The notes: a model not told the origin generated them from the sequence alone. A stretch of DNA of 64,000 bases from CAWEFA01 sp963851385 (GCA_963851385.1 CAWKPE010000012.1:248001-312000), one strand, 5' to 3'. Positions 18,460-27,725 are shown, counted from the first letter of the stretch. Made by a program: numbers and translations.

Positions 18460-20508
18460 TTATTTTATTTCAGAACCATTGTTCACTTCATCAACAGGAG
18501 AAACAAATACCAGTTTTCCATCTGAATCAGAAGCCATTAAAATCATCCCGTGCAATTCGATTCCTCTTATCTTTCTTGGTTCGAGATTTACTATAATGCT
18601 GACCAGTTTTCCAATTATTTGCTCCGGTCGATAATATTCTGCAATTCCCGAAACAACAGTTCGTATGTCAATTCCGGTATCAATTGAAAGTTTCAGCAGT
18701 TTATCTGTTTTGGCAACTTTTTCGGCAGTCATTATCTTCCCAGATCGGATATCGAGTTTTGAAAAATCTTCGTAGCTTATATCCGGTTTTGCAGACATGA
18801 TATTTTTTGTTTTTGCTTCATTGGCTTTTTTTGATGCAGCAAGTTTATCAAGCTGCTTCTCGATTTCAACGTCCTCAATTTTTTCAAATAAGTAGTCTCC
18901 TTGTTGTATTTCTTTTCCTGCTTTAAGAATATCTGTTCTGCCTAATTTATCCCAATTAAAGGGGTCTCCTAAATGAATATTAATATTTAAAAATCTATTA
19001 ATTTTTTCAGCAGAAGTAGGCATAAAAGGTCTCATGGCAATTGCCAAATTAGCACATATTTGAAGAGCCAGATTTAATATAGTTCCTACCCTTTCTTTAT
19101 CTTGTTTTACAATCTTCCATGGTTCAGTATCAGTTAAATATTTATTTCCTGCTCTGGCTAAATTCATTACAGCTTTTAGTGCATCTCGGAATTTAAAAGT
19201 CTCAATATTTTCGCTAATTTCTTTGTTAGATTCTTGAATTATCTGAATAAGATCATAATCAGCCTCAGTCAAATTTGATATTGCTGGAACTTTGCTATCG
19301 AAATTTTGAATTGTTAACATTAAAGCCCGATTAACAAAATTGCCTAAAATTCCCACCAGTTCACTATTATTCCGGGTTTGAAAATCTTTCCATGTAAAAT
19401 CGTTGTCCTTTGTTTCAGGTGCATTTGCACAAAGAACATATCGCAAAACATCTTCTTTCCCCGGGAATTCGTTAAGGTATTCATGAAGCCAAACCGCCCA
19501 GTTTCGCGAAGTGGAAATTTTATCTCCTTCGAGGTTCAAAAATTCATTTGCAGGTACATTATCAGGTAGAATATATTCACCATGAGCTTTGAGCATAACG
19601 GGGAATATAATACAATGAAAAACTATATTATCTTTTCCAATAAAATGAACCAACTTGGTTTCAGCGTCCTTCCAGTATTTCTCCCAATCGGTTTTCAATT
19701 CTTTTGTAGCAGAAATATAACCAATGGGTGCATCAAACCAGACATAAAGCACTTTCCCTTCAGCTCCTTTCACGGGAACCGGAATTCCCCAATCCAGATC
19801 GCGGCTTACTGCGCGAGGTTGAAGCCCTTGATCGAGCCATGATTTACATTGTCCGTACACATTCGACTTCCATTCTTTGTGATTTTCCAGTATCCAATCC
19901 CTTAAAAAAGAATCATATTCATTCAGGGGTAAATACCAGTGTTTAGTATCACGCAAAACTGGTTTACTTCCACTTATTGTTGATTTTGGATTTATAAGGT
20001 CCGTAGGATTTAAAGAAGTACCGCACTTTTCGCATTGATCCCCATATGCGCTGTCATTGCCGCAATGAGGGCATGTTCCGACAATGTACCTGTCTGCCAG
20101 AAATTGACCGGCTTCTTCATCGTAATATTGCTGAGAAACATTTTCAATAAATGAACCATTTTCATTCAATTTCTTAAAAAATCCTGAAGCAACTTCATAA
20201 TGAGTTTTGTTTGTGGTACGTGAAAAAATATCAAAAGAAATACCAAATTTTTCAAATGAATTTTTAATGATTTTGTAGTATTTGTCAACAATCACTTGCG
20301 GATTAACTCCTTCCTGCCGTGCTTTAATGGTAATAGGAACTCCGTGTTCGTCAGTTCCGCAAACATAAATAACATCTTTACCTTTTAATCTCAAATACCT
20401 TACATATATGTCAGCTGGAATATATACACCTGCCAAATGACCAATATGAACCGGTCCGTTTGCATAAGGCAATGCAGCAGTTACAGTATATCGTTTAATT
20501 TCTTTCAT
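18460..20508 (-). CDS. metG: Methionine-tRNA ligase
   Basis: A 682-residue class I synthetase charging tRNA-Met. The HIGH motif is in PYANGPVHIGHLAG at residue 13. The zinc knuckle CPHCGNDSAYGDQCEKCG lies near 145-162, and the KMSKS equivalent KISTSRNWAVW near 335. After the anticodon-binding helices a linker leads to a C-terminal EMAP/tRNA-binding OB fold (from about 575: FSKLDIRSGKIMTAEKVAKT), giving the long dimeric form of the enzyme. The gene is intact, unlike cysS and gltX nearby. Confidence 0.95.
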   Translation of the reverse strand: MKEIKRYTVTAALPYANGPVHIGHLAGVYIPADIYVRYLRLKGKDVIYVCGTDEHGVPITIKARQEGVNPQVIVDKYYKIIKNSFEKFGISFDIFSRTTNKTHYEVASGFFKKLNENGSFIENVSQQYYDEEAGQFLADRYIVGTCPHCGNDSAYGDQCEKCGTSLNPTDLINPKSTISGSKPVLRDTKHWYLPLNEYDSFLRDWILENHKEWKSNVYGQCKSWLDQGLQPRAVSRDLDWGIPVPVKGAEGKVLYVWFDAPIGYISATKELKTDWEKYWKDAETKLVHFIGKDNIVFHCIIFPVMLKAHGEYILPDNVPANEFLNLEGDKISTSRNWAVWLHEYLNEFPGKEDVLRYVLCANAPETKDNDFTWKDFQTRNNSELVGILGNFVNRALMLTIQNFDSKVPAISNLTEADYDLIQIIQESNKEISENIETFKFRDALKAVMNLARAGNKYLTDTEPWKIVKQDKERVGTILNLALQICANLAIAMRPFMPTSAEKINRFLNINIHLGDPFNWDKLGRTDILKAGKEIQQGDYLFEKIEDVEIEKQLDKLAASKKANEAKTKNIMSAKPDISYEDFSKLDIRSGKIMTAEKVAKTDKLLKLSIDTGIDIRTVVSGIAEYYRPEQIIGKLVSIIVNLEPRKIRGIELHGMILMASDSDGKLVFVSPVDEVNNGSEIK

Positions 20509-20544
20509 ATCTTTGTTATGCAGAATAATGATTTAGAAAGGCAA

Positions 20545-20552
20545 CAAAGATA
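20545..20552 (-). promoter_or_regulatory. -7 promoter box of metG
   Basis: Minus strand TATCTTTG matches TAnnTTTG, 36 bases upstream of the metG ATG. It is identical to the boxes before gltX and the CDF gene. Confidence 0.5.
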
Positions 20553-20642
20553 AAAACAAATATCGTAAATCGGTTTTAGTGAATATAATGATGAGTGTAT
20601 TTTTGGATTTGATAGAATAAAAAAATACTAATACAAAATATT

Positions 20643-20713
20643 TCTCTGTGTTCCTCATAATTTGCTCTATGAAATTCTGTTTTTAATAATTTATACCACA
20701 GAGACTCACAGAG
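20643..20713. repeat. Imperfect palindrome with CTCTGTG/CACAGAG arms
   Basis: TCTCTGTG (20643-20650) faces CACAGAGA (20697-20704), with a further CACAGAG just after. CACAGAG blocks recur near 53950-53995, inside the element at 53922-54277. It looks like a member of a dispersed noncoding repeat family. Confidence 0.45.
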
Positions 20714-20763
20714 TATTAAAAGAGTTATATAAGGTTGATCGAAATAGGAATTAAAATTATAAA

Positions 20764-21666
20764 ATGATAACGCCGAAATTTCTTAAACCTGGCGATAAAA
20801 TAGGACTGGTAGCTCCTTCGCGCAGTATTTCTTCAGAAGAATTGGAGAAAGCAGTTTCTATTTTTAAATTGCACAAATTACAGGTAATTAATGGTGCAAA
20901 CCTGTATAAAAAACAAAACCAGTTTGCGGGATCAGATCATGAACGTGCTGCAGATTTACAGAAGTTTCTTGATGACCCTGCTATTAAAGCAATTATATGT
21001 GTACGCGGAGGATATGGTTCTATCAGGACTCTTCAATATTTGAATTTTGAAAAATTTTGTAGAAATCCTAAATGGATAGCCGGATATAGTGACATTACTG
21101 TCTTTCATTCCTTCATAAATACAAATCTGGGCATAGAAACTTTGCATTCCCCAATGATATTTAATTTTGGAAAATCAGATACAGATATTGATTCCATTAA
21201 TAAAACATTTGACTTCCTGTTTGGAAATATTTCAGGGTACAATTTTGAATCTCATAATCTAAATGTCAAAGGTCTTGCCAAAGGCCGACTGACAGGTGGA
21301 AATTTATCTGTCCTTTATAGTTTGAGAGGTACACCTGCTGATATTGATACAAAAGATAGAATTCTTTTTGTGGAGGATCTGGATGAGTATTTGTACCATA
21401 TCGACCGGATGATGATGAACCTTAAATACGGAAATAAACTTATGGAATTGAAAGGTGTTATAGTGGGTGAAATGTCTGAAATGAAAGACAATACTATCCC
21501 TTTTGGAAAGAATGCTTACGAAATAATTGCCGATGTTCTTTCAGAAATGGATATCCCGGTTTGTTTTGGTTTTCCGGCAGGGCACGGTAAAAAGAACTGG
21601 CCGCTGATTTTGGGACGGGAAGTAATTCTTGAAGTCGGAAAAAGTTGTAGTTTGAGGTTTGTTTGA
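20764..21666 (+). CDS. LD-carboxypeptidase (peptidase S66)
   Basis: A 300-residue serine peptidase that removes the terminal D-Ala from murein tetrapeptides during cell-wall recycling. Family blocks are visible: LKPGDKIGLVAPSRSIS at the start, RGGYGSIRTLQYL near 80, the nucleophile segment WIAGYSDITVFH near 102, the acid in LFVEDLDEYLYHIDRMMM near 202, and the His in PAGHGKKNWPLILG near 280. No signal peptide is present, consistent with the cytosolic S66 type. It is a solitary gene followed by a complex palindromic element. Confidence 0.88.
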   Translation: MITPKFLKPGDKIGLVAPSRSISSEELEKAVSIFKLHKLQVINGANLYKKQNQFAGSDHERAADLQKFLDDPAIKAIICVRGGYGSIRTLQYLNFEKFCRNPKWIAGYSDITVFHSFINTNLGIETLHSPMIFNFGKSDTDIDSINKTFDFLFGNISGYNFESHNLNVKGLAKGRLTGGNLSVLYSLRGTPADIDTKDRILFVEDLDEYLYHIDRMMMNLKYGNKLMELKGVIVGEMSEMKDNTIPFGKNAYEIIADVLSEMDIPVCFGFPAGHGKKNWPLILGREVILEVGKSCSLRFV

Positions 21667-21689
21667 AATAATTTTGTGGCAGTACAACC

Positions 21690-21786
21690 ACCCCTACCCC
21701 TCCTTAAAAAAGGAGGAGAAATTGCTGTCCCGCCTCAGGCGGGATTATAGCCCCTCCCGAAGTTTCGGGATTAAGGGGTTAGGGGT
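21690..21786. repeat. Cloverleaf-like extragenic palindrome
   Basis: Outer arms ACCCCTACCCC and the complementary GGGGTTAGGGGT enclose three smaller hairpins: CTCCTT...AAGGAG, CCCGCCTCAGGCGGG and CCCGAAGTTTCGGG. The nested design suggests a mobilised REP-type element rather than a terminator. It sits between the LD-carboxypeptidase and hypA genes. Confidence 0.6.
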
Positions 21787-21863
21787 TTAAACGGCATGAC
21801 TATATTAGTTTAATATCATGCAACTTTTCTTAGTGGGATAATAAATCCAGTAAATTAGAATAT

Positions 21864-22208
21864 ATGCATGAAGTTTCAATTGCACAATCAATAATTTCAA
21901 TTGTTGAAAAGTCAGTTCCTGAAAATAATACTAAGAAAGTAACTTCAGTTTATCTTAGTATTGGCAGACTTAGCGGGATAGAAATTGATGCACTTAAATT
22001 TGCATTTTCAATTATTAAAAAAGATACCATTTTAAAAGATGCAGAAATGGTCGTTGAAACTATAAATGGGAAGGCAGTTTGTAACGATTGTGGCAATAAT
22101 TTTGAATTAAGTGAATATGCAAATCCTTGTCCTAAATGCAGCAGCTTTTCTTTGAAAATAATACAGGGAAAGGAAATGAATGTGACGCATATTGAACTGG
22201 AGGATTGA
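21864..22208 (+). CDS. hypA: Hydrogenase nickel chaperone HypA
   Basis: A 114-residue [NiFe]-hydrogenase maturation protein. It has the obligatory N-terminal MHEVSIAQSII, with nickel binding by Met1 and His2. The zinc domain is formed by CNDCGN (about residue 73) and CPKCSS (about 91). It delivers nickel to the hydrogenase large subunit together with HypB. No other hyp gene is next to it. The only nickel-type large subunit in the window is the one at 62455, about 40 kb away, and it probably needs this chaperone. Confidence 0.93.
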   Translation: MHEVSIAQSIISIVEKSVPENNTKKVTSVYLSIGRLSGIEIDALKFAFSIIKKDTILKDAEMVVETINGKAVCNDCGNNFELSEYANPCPKCSSFSLKIIQGKEMNVTHIELED

Positions 22209-22388
22209 AGATAGTGCTCAATGCAGAGTTTTTTGCAGTTAGACCGGAATTTAACTTCTTAAATCATTTGCAATTTCTAACCTTCAAGCGGTTTTGAATC
22301 ACATGAAGTCTTTTCCCCAATAACTATGTTTTTTCATTTCATCAAATATTTATATATTTAGAAATAATTGATTTCTAATCACTATCAA

Positions 22389-25292
22389 ATGCAGGTCACA
22401 GATTTTAAATCTTTCATCGGGTATTGCAAAAAACACATTAAAGGCGATGAAAAGGGAGAAGCACAAATTTTCCTTGATCATTTCTTCAAAGCTTTAGGAT
22501 ATGATGAAGGTTTGAAAGGTGCAGGAGCTAACTGTGAATTCCGAATAAGGGATGATAAGAAAGGTTCAACCCAATTTGCCGATTTGGTATGGAAGCCCAT
22601 CGTGTTAATAGAGATGAAAAAGCGTGACACAGATTTGTCTTTGCATTATCAACAGGCGTTCGATTACTGGACTAAATTAGTTCCCGACAGGCCGAAATAC
22701 GTTATCCTTTGCAATTTCGATGAATTCTGGATTTACGACCTTAACACGAGAGTTTACGATCCACTGGAAAAAATATCTTTAAACAAGCTTCATGAAAAGG
22801 AGGAAGCATTTAGCTTTCTGCTTCCAAAACCCAGGGAACCAATTTTTGATTATAACAAAGAAGATGTTACCGAAAAGGCAGCAAAATATATTTCAAATAT
22901 TTACAAATCCATGACATCAGCTTCAATGCGCAAAGATGTTGTAGCACCTGAAATAGCATTGAAGTATTGCTTACAAATGGTACTTACCCTATTTGCCGAA
23001 GATGTTGAATTGTTGCCAAGCCAAATCTTTACCCGAATCATTAAAGAACTTGTTAAGGAACCCGGTGATAGTCCTGATAAAATTTCTAAATCATATGACC
23101 TTATCAGCGGGCTTTTTAATGCAATGAATAGTGAAGGGATTACTCCTGGGGGAATGTATAAGGATGTTGATTATTTTGACGGTGGATTATTCGATAAAAT
23201 TTACCCGGTAGAACTCACAAAACATGAAATCACTTTGGTTGACCAGGCGGCTTCTTTTAACTGGCGACATGTAAACCCTGCGATATTTGGCTCTATTTTC
23301 GAAGGAGCGTTAGACGATTTGGAACGTCATAAGCTCGGGGCACATTATACTCACGAAATTGACATTAAGAAAATAGTTGTACCCGTTATCGTTCAACCCT
23401 GGCTTGAAAAAATTGAAAAGGCAGATACACTCGATGAATATTATGATCTTCTTGAAGAATTGGCCAATTTCAAAGTCCTTGACCCGGCTTGCGGAAGCGG
23501 CAATTTCCTTTTCATTGCTTTTAAGGAAATGAAAATGCTCGAAAAACGTTTGCTTCAACTGGTAAGGGAACATTCCACCAAAAATGCCGATGCAAAGCGT
23601 TTGATGAAATTTTTATTGAATTACAAATTTGTTACCACCAGCCAGTTTTTTGGCCTTGATATAAAACCCTTTGCAGTTGAGCTGGCAAAAGTTACCCTTA
23701 TGATAGCTAAAGAGCTTACCTGGCTGCAGGCAAAAGAGGAACATGATAGGAAATACAAACCCTTGCCATTGGATAATCTTGACAAAAATATCATTTGCAC
23801 CGATGCTTTGTTAAACGAAAACGGCACGCAGAAAGAATGGCCCGAAGCAGATGCCATAATCGGCAACCCGCCATACCAAAGTAAAAATAAAATGCAACAG
23901 GAATTCGGGGTTGAGTATCTGAATAAGCTGCGTGCAGCATATTCTGAAATTCCGGGACGTGCAGATTTTTGCGTGTATTGGTTTTATAAAGCGCACCAGC
24001 ATTTAAAACAGGATTGTTATGCCGGTTTGGTTGGGACTAGTTCAATACGACAAAAAAATAGTAGAGAAGGGAGTTTGGATTATATTGCCATGAATGGTGG
24101 TGAAATTTTTAATGCTATTTCAATGCAATCATGGAGCGGTGAAGCAGCAGTTTCAGTCTCAATTGTCAATTGGATCAAAGGAATATACAATAAACCTAAA
24201 CATTTATTTTACACTTCAGACAATAAGCATTTCAAGCTTTTTGAGTTAAAGAAAATTAATCCGGATTTAAAACCTATAATTGATTTATCGTTTGCGAAAA
24301 GTTTAGAAATTAATAAGTTTACAAAACTGGTTTTTTTAGGTCAGACACAAGGTCATGATGGTTTTTTAATGCAGAAAGAAAAAGCTTTAGAATTAATTAG
24401 AGAAAACTCAGAATATAAAAAAGTGCTAAAACCTTTCTTGATAGGCAATAATCTAATTTCTAAATTAAAATCACAACCTGAAAGGTTTGTAATCGATTTT
24501 ACCGGAAAAGATTTAATTGAAGCTTCAAAATTTAAACACTTGTTTAAACAGATTGAAAAAGAAGTACTCCCTGAAATTAGAGAAAAAGCTGAGCTTGAAA
24601 AGCAAGGGATAACAAAGGCTAATGGCCGTGAAGCTTGGCTAAATACATGGTGGTTAATGTGGCGAAGAAGAGAAGAGTTGCTTTGTAAAATGAGTAAATT
24701 AAAAAGATATATTTGTTGTTCACAAATTTCATTAAGACCTATTTTTGAATTCATTTCAACAGAGATAAATCCAAGTTCAACATTAGTTGTTGTTGCTTTA
24801 GATGATGATTATTCTTTTGGCATGTTGCAATCTGTATTACATGGTGAATGGTTGAAATATAAAGGATCTTCATTCGAAACAAGATATGTTTATATAACTT
24901 CTACTGTTTGGGACACTTTTCCCTGGCCACAAAACCCAACAAAAAAACAAATAGAGAAAATTGCCAAAGCAGCAAAAGTTTTGAGAGATGCACGTAACGA
25001 GTATATGCAGAAGAACCGGCTTTCGCTTCGCGATTTATACCGAACCCTTGAAAAACCAGGTAAAAATGCAATCAGAGATTTGCATCATGAACTCGATAGC
25101 GCTGTAATTGAAGCCTACGGCTTCGACACTAAGGCCGACCTGTTGCAACAGTTACTTGATTTAAACCTTGAATTATCTGCAAAAGAACAGAACAGTGAAG
25201 AAATTCAGGCGCCTGGAATTCCAAAAAACTATACTGATATTTCAAAATTAATTACCGAAGATTGTGTAAAATTTGATCCGAAAATAAAATAG
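22389..25292 (+). CDS. Single-chain type IIG restriction-modification enzyme (MmeI-like)
   Basis: A 967-residue protein combining nuclease, methyltransferase and target recognition. Near residue 65, FADLVWKPIVLIEMKKRD has the D-x9-E-x-K arrangement of a PD-(D/E)XK nuclease. SAM motif I, DPACGSGNFLF, is at about residue 365 and the N6-adenine motif NPPYQSK at about 493. The C-terminal third, including WDTFPWPQNPTKKQIEKIA near 850, fits a DNA-recognition and helical end. These together match MmeI-type enzymes rather than a type I HsdM. ATG 22389 is chosen over a TTG 21 bases upstream. No separate restriction or specificity gene adjoins it. Confidence 0.82.
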   Translation: MQVTDFKSFIGYCKKHIKGDEKGEAQIFLDHFFKALGYDEGLKGAGANCEFRIRDDKKGSTQFADLVWKPIVLIEMKKRDTDLSLHYQQAFDYWTKLVPDRPKYVILCNFDEFWIYDLNTRVYDPLEKISLNKLHEKEEAFSFLLPKPREPIFDYNKEDVTEKAAKYISNIYKSMTSASMRKDVVAPEIALKYCLQMVLTLFAEDVELLPSQIFTRIIKELVKEPGDSPDKISKSYDLISGLFNAMNSEGITPGGMYKDVDYFDGGLFDKIYPVELTKHEITLVDQAASFNWRHVNPAIFGSIFEGALDDLERHKLGAHYTHEIDIKKIVVPVIVQPWLEKIEKADTLDEYYDLLEELANFKVLDPACGSGNFLFIAFKEMKMLEKRLLQLVREHSTKNADAKRLMKFLLNYKFVTTSQFFGLDIKPFAVELAKVTLMIAKELTWLQAKEEHDRKYKPLPLDNLDKNIICTDALLNENGTQKEWPEADAIIGNPPYQSKNKMQQEFGVEYLNKLRAAYSEIPGRADFCVYWFYKAHQHLKQDCYAGLVGTSSIRQKNSREGSLDYIAMNGGEIFNAISMQSWSGEAAVSVSIVNWIKGIYNKPKHLFYTSDNKHFKLFELKKINPDLKPIIDLSFAKSLEINKFTKLVFLGQTQGHDGFLMQKEKALELIRENSEYKKVLKPFLIGNNLISKLKSQPERFVIDFTGKDLIEASKFKHLFKQIEKEVLPEIREKAELEKQGITKANGREAWLNTWWLMWRRREELLCKMSKLKRYICCSQISLRPIFEFISTEINPSSTLVVVALDDDYSFGMLQSVLHGEWLKYKGSSFETRYVYITSTVWDTFPWPQNPTKKQIEKIAKAAKVLRDARNEYMQKNRLSLRDLYRTLEKPGKNAIRDLHHELDSAVIEAYGFDTKADLLQQLLDLNLELSAKEQNSEEIQAPGIPKNYTDISKLITEDCVKFDPKIK

Positions 25293-25330
25293 GTTTAATT
25301 GTGAATGAAATAGTATAGAAATTAATTTAA

Positions 25331-25669
25331 TGTGAGTTCGATGTAAAAATTCTTTCATTTGCAATTATTAAGAACTCAATAACCCCGGCTTTTAAGCCGG
25401 GGATTGATGTTTGAGAGTAGATTAGCGCGCCACGATATTTTAATTTGTTGGAAGAATAATACTTGGCGCGCAATTAATATAAATATAATCATTAATTAGT
25501 TTTGTACGATTGCGTGCCATTTTAGAGTTCTTCACTAATTTATTTTGCAGTTGGCACGCAATATAGTCATTATTGGTTTTCCCCGGCTTAAAAGCCGGGG
25601 CTAATTAAAATTTTTGTTTTTCAAATGGATATTTAAGTATTGACATTGACATCTTACATCGAACTCACG
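25331..25669. mobile_element. MITE-like element, 339 bp, 16-bp terminal inverted repeats
   Basis: Terminal repeats TGTGAGTTCGATGTAA (25331-25346) and TTACATCGAACTCACG (25654-25669) match except for the outermost base. The element is flanked by the 9-bp direct repeat TTAATTTAA (25322-25330 and 25670-25678), a probable target duplication. Inside are mirror-image hairpins CCCCGGCTTTTAAGCCGGGG (25383-25402) and its exact reverse complement (25581-25600), plus arm pairs GCGCGCCA/TGGCGCGC and ATTGCGTGCCA/TGGCACGCAAT. No coding sequence is present. The insertion lies just beyond the 3' end of dinD, whose stop codon is in the right-hand duplication. Confidence 0.7.
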
Positions 25670-25674
25670 TTAAT

Positions 25675-26509
25675 TTAATCTTTTTTATTTCTTTTTGAGT
25701 TCTTCAACATTTTTTTTTCGTCACTTTCAAGACGCCGTTGAATTTTTTTAACATCTTCAGCAGGAGGAAGCGATTCAGGTTTTACCCCGCGCTCCAGAAG
25801 CATTTTTCTGACTGCCCGGTTATTTTCAACATGCTCCGTCGATATTTGCTGGTTTCCTTTAAGTTCTTTTTCAACCACATTATGGCTTGTTAGTTCTGTT
25901 GCAAAATCTTTTGCTTTTATTGTAAGTGTCGGAAGAAAATCAGCAAGTGGCCGATTCTCAGGTATCCTCAATTTTAGTTTCATATCATTAGTAGAAAATC
26001 CTCCAAACAATGCCTGATCTCCTTTTGACCGGATTATTGCAAAGCTTTTGTCGTCAACCCCACGTTCATAAATGATTCCTGAAAGTTTCTTTTCTGATTT
26101 TGTCAATTTCTCACGTGCGGATACACGCGCAACATCAAGCAATCTTGATTCTATGATTTCCTGTTTGCGGGTTTGAACAGCAAAATAAGTCTGTGCAAAA
26201 GCAACTTCACTTTTTGATGGATCGCCATTTTGAGCTACCAGATAACTGGCATACCGGGTTAAAGCGATGTCATCTACCTGACGTAGTGCATTGCTGCCTA
26301 ATTCAACCATTTTGTTAGTATCAACAAAATTGTATTTTACTTGTTCGCCGGCCTTTTCACAAGCACTCTTGGCTTTTTCTAACACTTTCGTAAAATTTCG
26401 CCAATCGGAATACGAGAATATCTCTTGCGCTCCAGCATTCGACGCCTTCATAAAGGTAACACGCATGCTCAAACTTGTCGAACAATTCTGCAATAAGTTC
26501 TTTTTTCAT
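25675..26509 (-). pseudogene. dinD: DNA damage-inducible protein D, frameshifted near the N-terminus
   Basis: Homologue of E. coli DinD, an SOS-induced protein that affects RecA filaments. The start at 26509 reads MKKELIAELFDKFEHACYLY then EGVECWSARD. The downstream frame continues QEIFSYSDWRNF, then RYASYLVAQNGDPSKSEVAF, AQTYFAVQTRKQEIIE and IIRSKGDQALFGGFSTNDMK. The junction at about 26421-26432 lacks roughly 11 bases. This is explained if one copy of a direct repeat GCAAGAGAT plus two bases was lost, and replacement gives 281 residues, the usual size. It may be a real mutation or an assembly collapse. The stop codon lies in the duplication flanking the MITE-like element. Confidence 0.8.
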
Positions 26510-26522
26510 TTTAAATATTTAT

Positions 26523-27092
26523 TCATTTCTCTCCCCATTTAAAAGTATCAATATCAAACCCTGCCAATGAAAGAACTCTATTAGTTACTGTACTTATCAA
26601 TTCATCAATATTTTCAGGTTTGTTATAGAATGAAGGACTGGCTGGATAAATAATGGCTCCTGCTTCTGTAGCCAGTTTCATATTATTAATATGGATTAAA
26701 CTATACGGAGCTTCGCGAAGAACCAGAATTAATTTCTTTCGTTCTTTTAGCATAACGTCTGCAGTCCTGGTAATCAAATTATCTGAAATGCCATTTGCTA
26801 TTCGACCGATTGTCCCCATACTACAAGGGCAAATAATCATGGTATCATACCCGGCAGAACCGCTGGCAAATGGAGCATAGAAATCATCCTGTTTATAAAT
26901 TTTAAATGGTTTTTTAATTTTAAGTTCTTCTCCAATTTCATAATTCCAAACTTCTTTTCCGGTCTCAGAAAAAATTAACCCAGCTTCTTCTATATCATTT
27001 TTGAATGATTGGAGTTTTTCTAAAATATTCTTCCCATATATAGAGCCACTGGCACCCGTAATGGCTATAACTAATTTTCTTTTTTTGTTCAT
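26523..27092 (-). CDS. ubiX: UbiX-type flavin prenyltransferase
   Basis: A 189-residue enzyme that prenylates FMN to make the cofactor of UbiD decarboxylases. The fold signature LVIAITGASGSIYGKNIL opens the protein. PCSMGTIGRIANGISDNLITRTADVMLKE and LVLREAPYSLIHINNM are the conserved flavin and prenyl-phosphate regions. The end PASPSFYNKPENIDEL is also typical. No ubiD homologue lies in this window. Eight bases separate it from the upstream outer-membrane protein gene on the same strand. Confidence 0.9.
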   Translation of the reverse strand: MNKKRKLVIAITGASGSIYGKNILEKLQSFKNDIEEAGLIFSETGKEVWNYEIGEELKIKKPFKIYKQDDFYAPFASGSAGYDTMIICPCSMGTIGRIANGISDNLITRTADVMLKERKKLILVLREAPYSLIHINNMKLATEAGAIIYPASPSFYNKPENIDELISTVTNRVLSLAGFDIDTFKWGEK

Positions 27093-27099
27093 TAATTAA

Positions 27100-27714
27100 T
27101 TATCGAATTGTGTAGTAAAGCGATAAGTTAAGCAAATTGTTATATTGCCCGTATGTTCCCCATATTGTCAAATTTCCGGGAGAATGACTCACTGCCCTGA
27201 GTGAATAAGAAAATTTCAGATTTACTGAGAATTTTTCATTCAATAAATAATAAATACCCGCGAGCCACGAAATTTCAGTTTTGCTGAATTCATAAGTACG
27301 ATCCTCATCGCCGGAATCATAAACAGCATTGGCTTTAGAAAGATATCCTATTGCAAAACCACTTTCTACTTTTATTTTATTTGATGTTTTAAGAGTTGCC
27401 AATATTGGCAGTTCATAATAATATAAAGAAAGTCTATAAATTGATGGATCACTGTTAGTAACAGGTTTAGCAGCACCTTTCATTATAAACTTCAACTCCA
27501 TTTGTATTCCCCAAAAATCATTAAAACTTCTGTTGGCAAACACACCTGCAGTAAATCCAAATTTATTGTAACCGTCAAGATTATCACCATCCATTTGTGA
27601 ACCTGTAAAACCCGCCATCAAACCACCTTTAAAATACTGAGCAGATGCAGTTGATATTATTAAAAAAATAGAAACTAGAAAAATAGTGACTTTGATAGAT
27701 AAGTACTTTAACAT
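27100..27714 (-). CDS. Outer-membrane beta-barrel protein (PorT/OmpW-like fold)
   Basis: A 204-residue exported protein with a signal peptide (residues 1-25, ending STASA). The mature part alternates aromatic and polar residues in strand-like blocks (FKGGLMAGFTGSQMDGDNLD, then YKLSL-type strands) and ends in LNLSLYYTIR, a C-terminal aromatic-rich strand suited to BamA recognition. It fits the outer membrane beta-barrel families common in Bacteroidota. Function unknown. It is packed between the sirtuin and ubiX genes on the same strand. Confidence 0.72.
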   Translation of the reverse strand: MLKYLSIKVTIFLVSIFLIISTASAQYFKGGLMAGFTGSQMDGDNLDGYNKFGFTAGVFANRSFNDFWGIQMELKFIMKGAAKPVTNSDPSIYRLSLYYYELPILATLKTSNKIKVESGFAIGYLSKANAVYDSGDEDRTYEFSKTEISWLAGIYYLLNEKFSVNLKFSYSLRAVSHSPGNLTIWGTYGQYNNLLNLSLYYTIR

Positions 27715-27725
27715 TTTGTTTTTTA

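Noticed and set aside
22389..25292. Calling the large methyltransferase a BREX PglX or type I HsdM
   Set aside because: An N-terminal D-x9-E-x-K nuclease motif is fused to it and no BREX or hsdR/hsdS genes adjoin.
25375..25600. CRISPR-like array from the repeated CCCCGGCTT units
   Set aside because: Only two hairpin copies in inverted orientation, with no regular spacers; explained as the interior of the MITE-like element.
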